Shown here: positions 18,026 through 26,439 of the stretch, one piece after another | How positions within the stretch are numbered: the stretch's first letter is position 1 | Layout: every line of letters starts with the position of its first letter | Source: JABDBE01 sp049585795 | Lineage (GTDB): Bacteria; Acidobacteriota; Terriglobia; Terriglobales; Acidobacteriaceae | DNA length: 64,000 nucleotides | NCBI GenBank assembly: GCA_049585795.1 | Contig: JBAVAQ010000007.1 | Coordinates: 62,001 to 126,000, forward strand | Direction of reading: 5' to 3' | Position numbers and translations under genes: made by a program | The notes under the pieces: generated by a model | Databases searched by the model: none | Seen by the model: only the letters and a program-made list of their open reading frames with translations | What the model was told of the DNA's origin: nothing

Positions 18026-18322
18026 ATGATATCTGGCCGCCGAATTGGATGCGAAATCGCTTTGCTGGCAGTTCTCTCAGTGCTGGCAATCTTTCTGTTT
18101 CCCGGCGTACAAGGCCCGTATTCAACGGTACATGGACCGGCTAGCGCTCTTCAGGCAGCCAGAGCTGCGATTCGCTTGAGGATTGCCATGGTGCAATCCG
18201 CCCTCAGTTCACTCGGAAACGGCCGGATTTCGATCCTGGTTGTTTTGTCTTGGATGTCGCTCTCTAACACTGAGTTCCAGTCAGACAGTCTGTCCGAATG
18301 CAGCTCCATCCTCCGTTGCTGA
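18026..18322 (+). CDS. Small hypothetical membrane protein
   Basis: A 98-residue open frame. It starts with a basic N-terminus and a hydrophobic helix (IALLAVLSVLAIFLFPGVQG), then GPYSTVHGPASALQAARAA and a second hydrophobic stretch (ISILVVLSWMSL), ending in a Cys-containing tail. From memory, short proteins with a GPYS-VHGP-ALQA core occur next to other genes in Acidobacteriota, but I could not check this. A TATAAT box at 18004-18009 implies a very short leader, and no Shine-Dalgarno is evident. It is upstream of pal on the same strand. Function unknown; it could be non-coding. Confidence 0.5.
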   Translation: MISGRRIGCEIALLAVLSVLAIFLFPGVQGPYSTVHGPASALQAARAAIRLRIAMVQSALSSLGNGRISILVVLSWMSLSNTEFQSDSLSECSSILRC

Positions 18323-18482
18323 TTCTATCCGGCTCGTCGCTCTAAGAAACCATCAATCTCAGTCGTGCGCAAGGGTGTTCCTTTTCCAGGGAGCGTTCTC
18401 GTCCTGCTTAACTGAGATTGTGCCGCACAACCTTTGTTTCACCGTAAATCAAAAAACATTTCCGTAGTGAGGAGAACAAGAT

Positions 18483-19211
18483 ATGCAAAAACGACTCAAG
18501 ACATTCGTTTCATTCGCAGGGCTGGCCGGCGCATTGTTATTGTCGGCAGGTTGCAGCAAGAAGGCAGCCAAAGTAACGCCGCCAAATCCGCCAGCCCCCA
18601 CCGCGCCAACGGCCACTCTCGCGGCCAATCCCAGCGTCATTCAGCAGGGGCAGTCGACTGTGCTGACCTGGCAAACTAGCAATGCCACGGACATTGCCGT
18701 TGCAGGTCTGGGTACGCTACCTCCGTCCGGTTCCCGATCGGTCGTGCCGAGCGGATCTACAACCTACACGCTAGTGGCAAATGGGCCCGGAGGAACGACG
18801 GACGCCTCTGCCCGCATCACCGTAAATGCCGCCATATCCAGCGCGGCGCCTTCGCCTTCGGACGAGGACTTGTTCAGCAAGAACGTGAAAGACCTCTTCT
18901 TCGACTACAACAAGTCTGAGCTGCGCCCCGATGACGTCTCGACGACGCAAAATAACGGCGCGTTTCTCTCCCAGCATCCCGACGTCAAGATACTCATTGA
19001 AGGGCATTGTGACGATCGAGGATCTGAGGAGTATAACCTTGCCCTGGGAACGACCCGGGCGGAATCAGCCAAACAAGCGCTGGTGCAGCAGGGAATCTCC
19101 GCAGAGCGCATAACTACCGTCAGTCTCGGTAAGGAAAAGCCTTTCTGCAGCCAGAATAACGAACAGTGCTGGCAGCAGAACCGTGTTGACCACTTTGTAT
19201 TCGCACGCTGA
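18483..19211 (+). CDS. pal: Peptidoglycan-associated lipoprotein with an Ig-like insert
   Basis: A 242-residue outer-membrane lipoprotein. The signal peptide ends in lipobox LSAGC (Cys 24). A proline-rich linker leads into an Ig-like segment (about 45-115, NPSVIQQGQSTVLTWQTSN, TTYTLVANGPGGT). The C-terminus is an OmpA-like domain with FDYNKSELRPDD and the peptidoglycan-binding signature HCDDRGSEEYNLALG, then LGKEKPFC. It ties the outer membrane to peptidoglycan with the Tol system. GGAGAA precedes the ATG. No tolB or tolQ is in the window. The Ig-like insert is an addition to the usual compact Pal. Confidence 0.9.
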   Translation: MQKRLKTFVSFAGLAGALLLSAGCSKKAAKVTPPNPPAPTAPTATLAANPSVIQQGQSTVLTWQTSNATDIAVAGLGTLPPSGSRSVVPSGSTTYTLVANGPGGTTDASARITVNAAISSAAPSPSDEDLFSKNVKDLFFDYNKSELRPDDVSTTQNNGAFLSQHPDVKILIEGHCDDRGSEEYNLALGTTRAESAKQALVQQGISAERITTVSLGKEKPFCSQNNEQCWQQNRVDHFVFAR

Positions 19212-19226
19212 GCGTGGTCCAGAGAG

Positions 19227-19248
19227 GGCGGCTTGCTCCCAAGCCGCC
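19227..19248 (+). terminator. Hairpin terminator candidate after pal
   Basis: A perfect nine-base-pair stem, GGCGGCTTG pairing with CAAGCCGCC around a CTCC loop, begins 16 bases after the pal stop. It is followed by TTCC rather than a long T run, so termination would be weak or rho-assisted. Confidence 0.5.
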
Positions 19249-19353
19249 TTCCGCCCCGCAATCCACAGCGAGACTTCCGCTTCCAGTTCCCGGTATTATC
19301 GATAGAGCGATGATCGATACCGTTGTGTCACCCGCAAATCGCACGGGAAAACC

Positions 19354-20511
19354 ATGAGTGCTGGCGAAAAAGTGCAGGGTCTCGGCCTCTATCCCACACG
19401 GGAGCCGCTGATTCTGGCTGTGCTCTCTGCGCTGGCGGTAATTTCTTTCCTGGCGGTGGGTGGTTTGTCGCGAATGTATCATGCGCAGCAGGAGTCCTTG
19501 GCGAATCGATGGTTTACCCGGGGCACGGCCGACCTCAAGGGCGCGCATTTTGATCTGGCCGTCGGCGATTTCCGCGCCGCCCTCCGTTACTCACGCGACA
19601 ACTACGATTACCAACTCGACCTGGCCCAGGGGTTAATTGGTCTTAAGAAAACTGACGAAGCCTACGCTTATTTAATTAACCTGTGGGAGCGCCAGCCAGA
19701 AAACGGGGTGGTCAACCTGCAACTAGCGCGGATTGCGGCGCAACGAGGACAGACTGATCGAGCGCTTCGCTATTACCACAATGCCATTTACGCGACCTGG
19801 CCAGGCGACCAGGAAGTGGAACGACGGAACACTCGGCTGGAGCTCATCGAATATCTGTTAGGCATCAATGCCAAGCCTCAGGCACAATCGGAGCTGATCG
19901 CGTTGGCAGCGAACTTGGGCGACGATCCCTCTCTCCACCAACATGTCGGAGATCTTTTTCTTCAAGCCCAGGATTACGAGCACGCCCTTGCCGAGTACCG
20001 CCTCTGCTTGAAGTCGGACCGTCGCAATCCGGCAGCCTTGGCCGGAGCCGGACTGGCCGCTTTCGATCTTGGCCGCTACGCCCTTGCTCAACGCTACCTG
20101 CAGGTTGCGGCAGCTACGAATCCAGAGGATAAGCAAAGCGCGAACCTGCTCAAAACCACGGAACTGGTATTGCGAATGGATCCTTTCCGGCGACAAATTT
20201 CCGCCGACGAGCGCAACCGGATTGTCATCGAAGCATTTGCCACTGCTGGAGACCGGCTGAAGTCCTGCTCCCTTGCCGTCAATTCCAGCGGGAAAAGCTC
20301 GTCTGCAAGCCTGGACCAGAGTCTCGCCGATGGCTGGGCGAAAATGAGTCAGCAGATTAGTGAGCGCGGCCTGCAGCGAGATCCCGATTTGGCCGAAGGG
20401 GCCATGGATCTGGTATTTGAAATCGAGCGCCAAACCAAAGCCACATGCGGACCTCCCACCGGAACCGACCTGGCGTTGCTTCTCATCTCAAAATTGCACG
20501 AAGGGAACTAG
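19354..20511 (+). CDS. Membrane-anchored TPR protein
   Basis: A 385-residue protein with one N-terminal helix (LILAVLSALAVISFLAVGGL, about 19-38) followed by a tetratricopeptide solenoid from about 50 to 270 (for example AVGDFRAALRYSRDN, RALRYYHNAIYATWPG, DYEHALAEYRLCLKSD, DLGRYALAQRYLQVAAATNP). The C-terminal 100 residues are helical and unrecognised. It is likely a periplasm-facing scaffold. Its stop is one base before the GTG of the CLC gene, so the two are translationally coupled and may act together. Confidence 0.7.
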   Translation: MSAGEKVQGLGLYPTREPLILAVLSALAVISFLAVGGLSRMYHAQQESLANRWFTRGTADLKGAHFDLAVGDFRAALRYSRDNYDYQLDLAQGLIGLKKTDEAYAYLINLWERQPENGVVNLQLARIAAQRGQTDRALRYYHNAIYATWPGDQEVERRNTRLELIEYLLGINAKPQAQSELIALAANLGDDPSLHQHVGDLFLQAQDYEHALAEYRLCLKSDRRNPAALAGAGLAAFDLGRYALAQRYLQVAAATNPEDKQSANLLKTTELVLRMDPFRRQISADERNRIVIEAFATAGDRLKSCSLAVNSSGKSSSASLDQSLADGWAKMSQQISERGLQRDPDLAEGAMDLVFEIERQTKATCGPPTGTDLALLLISKLHEGN

Positions 20512-20512
20512 C

Positions 20513-22291
20513 GTGGATCTTTCCTCTAACTCGCAAAGCGGAACGGCACTGGAGAACGGCCAGGCCGAGCTGGTGGCGGAGTTGCCCGAGCGCTCTCGTG
20601 GAGCTCTGCTGCGAGCGGTCTTTCGGGAAGAGCGTCTCTTTCTTGTCTTATCGGTGTTCATCGGCATCTTTTCCGGACTCGCTGTCGTCTGCTTTCGTTT
20701 TGCCATCGACTGGTGTCGTATCTATCTCCTGGGATCGGGTGCTACGCTCTCGACGGCCCGGCTCCTTCTGGCGCCCACTCTCGCGGGCCTGGTCATCGCA
20801 GTGCTTGTCATTCACGTATTCCCGCTGGCACGCGGAAGCGGAGTAAATCAGACCAAGGCTGCGCTCTACATCTACAACGGCTACATCCCGCTGCGCACCG
20901 CCATCGGCAAGTTCATTACCTCGGCCCTGGCCATTGGCTCGGGACACTCCCTGGGACCCGAAGACCCGTCGTTGCAAATCGGCGCCAGCCTGGCTTCCGC
21001 GCTGGGAAGGCGCATGCGCTTGTCCCGCGATCGCATGCGGCTCATGGCCCCGGTCGGTGCCGCCGCCGGCTTGGCAGCCGCCTTCAACGCGCCGATCTCA
21101 GCCGTCCTTTTCGTCATCGAAGAAGTTATCGGTCGCTGGACCGCCGGTATTCTTGGTTCAGTTGTGCTTGCTGCCATATCCAGCGTGGTTGTTATGCGCT
21201 GGTTTCTGGGCTCCGAGTCTCTTTTTCGCATTCCCGCCGTTCATCTGGAACGTCCTTCGGAGCTAATCGCATACGCGATTCTTGGGGTCGTGGGCGGCTT
21301 CGCCTCGGTAGCGTTTTCCAGTGGCATCGGCGCGCTACGTCCGCGCCTCAAAGCGCTGCCCAACTGGACCCAGTATTTTCAGCCGGCCATCGCTGGTTTG
21401 CTCATCGGGATCATTGCCGTTCTCGGCGCTCCGCAAGTCATGGGAGCGGGCTATGAGTACATGGACGAAGCCATGCACGGACAATTCACCTGGCAGATGC
21501 TGGCCGTCCTCGCAGCTTTGAAAATCGTCGCAACCATGCTTTCGTTCGCCAGCGGAACTCCCGGCGGCATGTTTGCTCCCACCTTGTATATCGGCGCCAT
21601 GCTGGGAGCTGCCATCGGCGGCGCCGAGCACGTGTTTTTGCCCCACCTCAGCGGTTCGCCCGGAACCTACGCTCTTGTGGGCATGGGCGTTCTCTTCGCC
21701 GGCTTCTTACGCGCGCCCATGACCTCGGTGTTCATGGTGTTGGAAGTCAGCGGAAATTACTCAATCATCGTTCCGGTAATCGTCGCTAATACGTTCGCCT
21801 ATGTGATTTCTCGCGCGCTGCAGCCCACGGCGATCTTCGACGTGCTCACCCGCCAGGACGGCCTCGACCTGCCATCTATGGAGGAACAACGCGAGGAAAA
21901 CATTCTTCGCGTGGAGGACGCGATGCGAGCCCCGGCTGCTCCGGTACTCGATGCCGAGCAGCCGCTGGAAAATGTGCTGCGGCAGATCGACGAATCATCA
22001 GCCGACAATTTCCTTGTGCGCTTGCACCCCTCCGGATGGAGCCACATCAGCAAACAGGAAATTCGCACCAAGGTGAACGAGGGCAAAGGAGCAGTCACGC
22101 TCCGGTCTGTCCTTCCTATGCGCCAGCTTCCGTTTCTCCATCCCGATTATCCGCTGGATATGGCTCTGCGCTACGCCAATCAGTGGCCGCTTGTGCCCGT
22201 CGTCAGCCGCGCCGACCTTCACAAGTTAGAAGGCGTAATCAGCGAACGTGACATTCTGAATCGCTACCGCGCCTTCGATGAGGAAACCTGA
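20513..22291 (+). CDS. CLC-family chloride/proton antiporter with CBS domains
   Basis: A 592-residue protein. The membrane domain shows the CLC landmarks: ARGSGVNQTK (variant of GSGIP), SLGPEDPSLQIG (variant of GREGPxxQ, keeping the gating Glu), FVIEEVIGRW (acidic pair that includes the internal proton Glu of exchangers) and GGMFAPTLYIGAMLG. The C-terminus holds a CBS pair (AMRAPAAPVLDAEQPLENVL and LPFLHPDYPLDMALRYA...VISERDILNRY). Retained glutamates favour a Cl-/H+ exchanger rather than a channel. The GTG at 20513 is preferred: it follows the TPR stop directly and has AAGGGA upstream. The GPED variant of the filter is unusual. Confidence 0.9.
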   Translation: MDLSSNSQSGTALENGQAELVAELPERSRGALLRAVFREERLFLVLSVFIGIFSGLAVVCFRFAIDWCRIYLLGSGATLSTARLLLAPTLAGLVIAVLVIHVFPLARGSGVNQTKAALYIYNGYIPLRTAIGKFITSALAIGSGHSLGPEDPSLQIGASLASALGRRMRLSRDRMRLMAPVGAAAGLAAAFNAPISAVLFVIEEVIGRWTAGILGSVVLAAISSVVVMRWFLGSESLFRIPAVHLERPSELIAYAILGVVGGFASVAFSSGIGALRPRLKALPNWTQYFQPAIAGLLIGIIAVLGAPQVMGAGYEYMDEAMHGQFTWQMLAVLAALKIVATMLSFASGTPGGMFAPTLYIGAMLGAAIGGAEHVFLPHLSGSPGTYALVGMGVLFAGFLRAPMTSVFMVLEVSGNYSIIVPVIVANTFAYVISRALQPTAIFDVLTRQDGLDLPSMEEQREENILRVEDAMRAPAAPVLDAEQPLENVLRQIDESSADNFLVRLHPSGWSHISKQEIRTKVNEGKGAVTLRSVLPMRQLPFLHPDYPLDMALRYANQWPLVPVVSRADLHKLEGVISERDILNRYRAFDEET

Positions 22292-22384
22292 GATCGACCT
22301 CCGACGGCACACAACCCTGTTGACTGCGACGACCAATCCACCTAAGATGGCTCGACAGAGCAGCTGTCCGTCGCCACTCGGACC

Positions 22385-25051
22385 ATGATAGACCAGACCA
22401 TTTCCCACTATCGGATCGTTGAACGCTTGGGTGGTGGCGGAATGGGCGTTGTCTACAAGGCCGAAGACACGCGGCTGCACCGCTTTGTTGCCCTGAAGTT
22501 CCTTCCCGAAGACGTTGGCAAAGACCCTCAAACTCTAAGCCGCTTCCAGCGTGAAGCCCAGGCTGCTTCCGCACTGAACCATCCCAATATCTGCACCATC
22601 TACGACATCGGCGAGCAGGATGGAAAAGCCTTCATCGCCATGGAGTATCTGGAGGGCGCGACCCTCAAACACAAGATCGAGGGCCGGCCGCTCAGGATCG
22701 AACAGCTATTGGAACTTGGTATCCAGATTGCCGACGCTCTCGATGCCGCCCACTCTGGCGGAATCGTCCACCGCGACATCAAGCCGGCGAACATCTTCGT
22801 AAGCCCGCGGGGACAAGCGAAAATTCTCGATTTTGGTCTGGCCAAACTCACCCCCCAGAACCGCGTCGCCGACTTATCGGCTGGCGAGACCCGCACTGCC
22901 ATTAGCGTGGACCAACTCACCACGCCGGGCACCGCGATGGGAACGATTTCCTACATGTCGCCCGAGCAGGCCCGTGGAGAGGCGCTCGACCACCGCACTG
23001 ATCTCTTCTCCTTTGGCGTCGTGCTTTACGAAATGGCCACTGGCCGCCAGGCGTTTTCCGGAACGACCTCCGCGGTGGTCTTCGAAGCGATCCTGAACAA
23101 AGTGCCGATCCCGCCAGTCCAGTTGAACCCGGGATTGCCTCCGCAGTTGGAAGTCATCCTGAACAAGGCGCTCGAAAAAGACCGTGAACTTCGCTGCCAG
23201 AGCGCGGCCGAACTGCGTGCTGATCTGAAGCGATTGAAGCGAGACGTCGATTCTTCCCGGTCCGCGACCAGCGGCGTGGTTTCGACTGTGGCTGCGGAAA
23301 AGGTGGCTCGCGAAAAAGAAAAAGACGCTCCTACCCCCGCCCGCAGCCGTCTTCTGCCCGTGCTGGTTTCCCTGGGTTTTTTGGCCGCGCTGGCAATTGG
23401 ATTATTTGCCGGCAAACGCATTTGGGGATCGTCAGGCGCCAGCGCCCCGCTCTACCACGAGATCACTTTCCGCCGCGGCGAAATTCGTTCTGCCCGTTTC
23501 GCGCCCGATGGCCAGACCATCTTATACAGCGCCGCCTGGCAAGGGAATCCAGTGGAGACTTTCTCCGCCCGCCAGGGTATGGTCGAGTCGCGTTCCTTGG
23601 GACTTGGCCGGGCCGAGCTTCTAGCCATTTCTTCTAAAGGCGAGATGGCGCTTTCGCTAGGCAGTCATCCTGTCGGAACCTGGATCAACGTTGGCACTCT
23701 GGCCAGAGCGCCCATCGCGGGTGGGGCACCTCGTCCGGTTCTAGACGATGTCGAATGGGCCGACTGGTCTCCCGACGGAAACAACTTCGCCGTGGTGCGC
23801 AATGTCAGCGGCCGCGACCGGCTCGAGTATCCCATCGGCAAGGTCCTCTACGAGACCAGCGGCGGCTGGATCAGCTATCCCCGAGTTTCTCCCAAAGGCG
23901 ATTACGTCGCCTTTATGGACCATCCCAATCAGGGAGACGACGGAGGTTCCGTCGCCATCGTTGATCTTGCCGGTCACAAGACTGAGTTGACCCGCGAGTG
24001 GTACGGTACGCAGGGTCTTGCCTGGTCGCCGGATGGCCAGGAAATCTGGTTCACCGCCAGCGAATTGGGGCTGTTCCACTACATCACTGCCGTCGACCTG
24101 TCGGGCAAACATCGGTTGGTGACCCGGGTGCCCGGTTCGCTCGTGATCTTCGATATCTGGCGCGATGGACGCGTGCTTCTCGCTCGCGCCGACCGCCGCC
24201 GGGAAGTCATGGCTCTGAACGGAGGGGCAACCAAAGAGCGAGATCTTTCCTGGCTGGATTACTCCTATCCCGCCGACCTTTCCGCCGACGGCAAGACCCT
24301 TCTTTTTGATGAAGAGGGAATTGGTGGAGGTGTGCAGTACGGCGACGCGCAGGACTTAACCTACGCGGTTTACATTCGAAACACTGACGGAACTCCAGCC
24401 ATACGGCTCGGCGAAGGCGGCGCATCTGCGCTCTCGCCCGATCAGAAATGGGTCATCGTGGTTACGCCGAACGCACCCGGGCAACTCCGGTTGTTGCCTA
24501 CCGGGGCAGGTGAAACCCAACCGTTGACCACCGATACGATCAACCATCAGTGGGCGCGCTGGTTTCCCGACGGCAAACGCTTCGTGTTTTCCGGCAACGA
24601 ACCCGGGCGCGCCGTGCGCTTTTATGCCCAGGATATCTCCGGAGGAAAGCCCAAGGCGATTTCTCCCGAAGGGGTCGACGCCCAGGACTTTGCCATTTCA
24701 CCCGACGGCCAGTCAGTCGTCGGCATTGGCCCGGACCAGAAGGGTTACCTCTACCCCGCGGCTGGCGGCGAGCCTCGAGTCGTGAACGGCATGGAAGCCG
24801 GAGACATACCCATCACTTGGAGCCAGGACGGCCACTCGATCTATCTTTATCGCACGGGCGAAGTGCCCGCCAAGGTTTATCGATTGGAATTGGCCACGGG
24901 AAAGAGAACTGTCTGGAAGCAAATCGCTCCGCTCGATCCCACCGGCGTCTCCACCATCGGACCGATCCTGATGACCCCCGACGGCAAAACCTACGTCTAC
25001 GGCTTCCATCGCACCCTCGGAGACCTCTATCTGGTCGAAGGCCTGAAGTAA
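22385..25051 (+). CDS. Ser/Thr protein kinase (PknB type) with C-terminal TolB/WD40-like propeller
   Basis: An 888-residue protein. The N-terminal kinase domain (about 7-275) has GGGGMGVVYKAED, catalytic Lys in VALKFLP, HRDIKPANIF, DFGLAK and SYMSPEQARGE. A basic linker and a single transmembrane helix follow (VLVSLGFLAALAIGLFAGKR, about 325-345). The C-terminal region carries TolB-like blade motifs (RFAPDGQTILYSA, WSPDGNNFAVV, WSPDGQEIWFT, LSPDQKWVIV, ISPDGQSVVGI). Topology puts the kinase in the cytoplasm and the propeller outside. This architecture is abundant in Acidobacteriota. Targets are unknown and no phosphatase is nearby. Confidence 0.93.
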   Translation: MIDQTISHYRIVERLGGGGMGVVYKAEDTRLHRFVALKFLPEDVGKDPQTLSRFQREAQAASALNHPNICTIYDIGEQDGKAFIAMEYLEGATLKHKIEGRPLRIEQLLELGIQIADALDAAHSGGIVHRDIKPANIFVSPRGQAKILDFGLAKLTPQNRVADLSAGETRTAISVDQLTTPGTAMGTISYMSPEQARGEALDHRTDLFSFGVVLYEMATGRQAFSGTTSAVVFEAILNKVPIPPVQLNPGLPPQLEVILNKALEKDRELRCQSAAELRADLKRLKRDVDSSRSATSGVVSTVAAEKVAREKEKDAPTPARSRLLPVLVSLGFLAALAIGLFAGKRIWGSSGASAPLYHEITFRRGEIRSARFAPDGQTILYSAAWQGNPVETFSARQGMVESRSLGLGRAELLAISSKGEMALSLGSHPVGTWINVGTLARAPIAGGAPRPVLDDVEWADWSPDGNNFAVVRNVSGRDRLEYPIGKVLYETSGGWISYPRVSPKGDYVAFMDHPNQGDDGGSVAIVDLAGHKTELTREWYGTQGLAWSPDGQEIWFTASELGLFHYITAVDLSGKHRLVTRVPGSLVIFDIWRDGRVLLARADRRREVMALNGGATKERDLSWLDYSYPADLSADGKTLLFDEEGIGGGVQYGDAQDLTYAVYIRNTDGTPAIRLGEGGASALSPDQKWVIVVTPNAPGQLRLLPTGAGETQPLTTDTINHQWARWFPDGKRFVFSGNEPGRAVRFYAQDISGGKPKAISPEGVDAQDFAISPDGQSVVGIGPDQKGYLYPAAGGEPRVVNGMEAGDIPITWSQDGHSIYLYRTGEVPAKVYRLELATGKRTVWKQIAPLDPTGVSTIGPILMTPDGKTYVYGFHRTLGDLYLVEGLK

Positions 25052-25460
25052 ATACGGGAACAAGCATAAGAAGCAAGAATGAGGGTGCCCCACCCCGTCA
25101 GTGCCGCCTCCCGCTATTTCGACTGCAAGGACCCCAGGTAGCTCGCGATATTGTGTATGCGCTGCTGGGCTATGGCCTCGTGGCCTCGATTGAGTGATGC
25201 AATCGTCGGGAGACACATAGTGACGGGACGTTCACCAATCTCCCACTTGTCGAAAAATCGTTCCGTCTGACCCTGTTTGTCGGTGAGCCTTACCACGAAT
25301 CAGCGGTCAATTTATGGATACTGGGGCATGAAATCGCGCCCCCCGCGCTCGCGAGGCCGGGCCAGGATCTCGACAGCTCCGTCACCGCCGTGCGTGTCGG
25401 TTTGACGGGTTCTGAAATGGGCTGCATTCCACGGCTCGAGAATCACTACCCGTCGCCAGG
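25052..25460. other. Intergenic region, possible gene remnant on the minus strand
   Basis: No confident gene. On the minus strand, 25114-25296 reads VRLTDKQGQ...IHNIASYLGSLQSK, which resembles the C-terminal tail of membrane-bound cytochrome c or PQQ-dehydrogenase-like proteins, without any heme motif. It may be a decayed fragment or chance. No repeat family member or RNA gene is visible. Confidence 0.3.
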
Positions 25461-26372
25461 ATGGACGCTTTAGGGGCTCTGGCTGTATACATAGCTATGA
25501 CCTTCCATCTCCGCGGCGTAATGCTCTCTCGCAGCCGCAAGTTTGGCCGGTATCCGGAGGCCAGATGGGCGAATTGTGCCTTTGGGACGATTCAATTGTC
25601 CGTCGCTTTGCTAGTGCTATTGTCACTGGTGCGCCCATCGCGGGCCTCCGCGGCGAATCCTGATCTGGAGACTGTTCTGACTGGCTCGCGCCAGCGTATT
25701 GAGAAATTGGACTACCGCGTGAGCGGACGACTCACACGGGTAGAAGGCGACGGCAAGCGCACGAGCTACAAGTTTGCCGCCAAGGCTCACTGGTTTCCCG
25801 ATGGCCTGAGTGTGCTGTGCGAGATCTCGGGGCCGGGCTCAGAGAAGACGAGCCTTCTTCTGCACATGAGCGTGAGTGGGCACCTAACCATCGAGGCCGT
25901 GCTTCCCGGCCAGAAGACCGCCAGCGCATTGCCATTCGAACGTTGGAACGACCCATTAGTGGGAACAGACTTCTCCTATGAAGACATGGTAGAGAGCCAG
26001 TTCTTCTGGAAGCATCAAGAGTTGCTGGCACCGGAGAAATACGGCGCACGGGATTGCTTTGTCCTTAAAAGCACGTCCGACTCTCAGGACCGGACTCACT
26101 ATGAGTCGGTAACATCGTGGATTGACCGCGGCATTTTGTACCCGGTGCATGTGGTGAAGACGCCTCGCGGGAAGGAGCCGCAGAAGGAATTCATTTACTA
26201 TGGGCTGCGGCAGGTCGACGGCGTTTGGTCGGCGTCGCAAGTGGAGGCAAAGCTGCAGGGCAAGCCCGGCTCCTCGATTCTTGCAATCGAACGGGGCTCG
26301 GGAAAGGCACATCTTGGACGCAAGGACTTTGATATCAGCCAGTCCAAAGCACAAGGAGAGAAAGCGAAATAA
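25461..26372 (+). CDS. LolA-like outer-membrane lipoprotein-sorting family protein
   Basis: A 303-residue exported protein. A hydrophobic signal segment (TIQLSVALLVLLSLVRPSRA, ending ASA) is followed by a beta-rich domain with features of LolA-like proteins: an opening helix DLETVLTGSRQRIEKLDYRV, then repeated beta strands, VLKSTSDSQDRTHYES, WIDRGILYPVHVVK and EFIYYGLRQVDGVWSASQ. Such proteins are commonly encoded near RND or MMPL transporters, and one is encoded convergently here. The start is uncertain: ATGs at 25461, 25497 and 25521 all lack a strong ribosome site; 25521 gives the most normal signal peptide. Confidence 0.7.
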   Translation: MDALGALAVYIAMTFHLRGVMLSRSRKFGRYPEARWANCAFGTIQLSVALLVLLSLVRPSRASAANPDLETVLTGSRQRIEKLDYRVSGRLTRVEGDGKRTSYKFAAKAHWFPDGLSVLCEISGPGSEKTSLLLHMSVSGHLTIEAVLPGQKTASALPFERWNDPLVGTDFSYEDMVESQFFWKHQELLAPEKYGARDCFVLKSTSDSQDRTHYESVTSWIDRGILYPVHVVKTPRGKEPQKEFIYYGLRQVDGVWSASQVEAKLQGKPGSSILAIERGSGKAHLGRKDFDISQSKAQGEKAK

Positions 26373-26439
26373 ATCGCGTCGCTGAGTCAGGCGCTCGCAG
26401 AGCCCTGTGCGGTCATTCGAGTATCCCCCGGGTTCGCCG

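Noticed and set aside
16922..18322. A 466-codon plus-strand frame antisense to cysK
   Set aside because: Its first 1.1 kb is the reverse of cysK; only the last 98 codons (from 18026) lie outside and are kept as a separate small gene.
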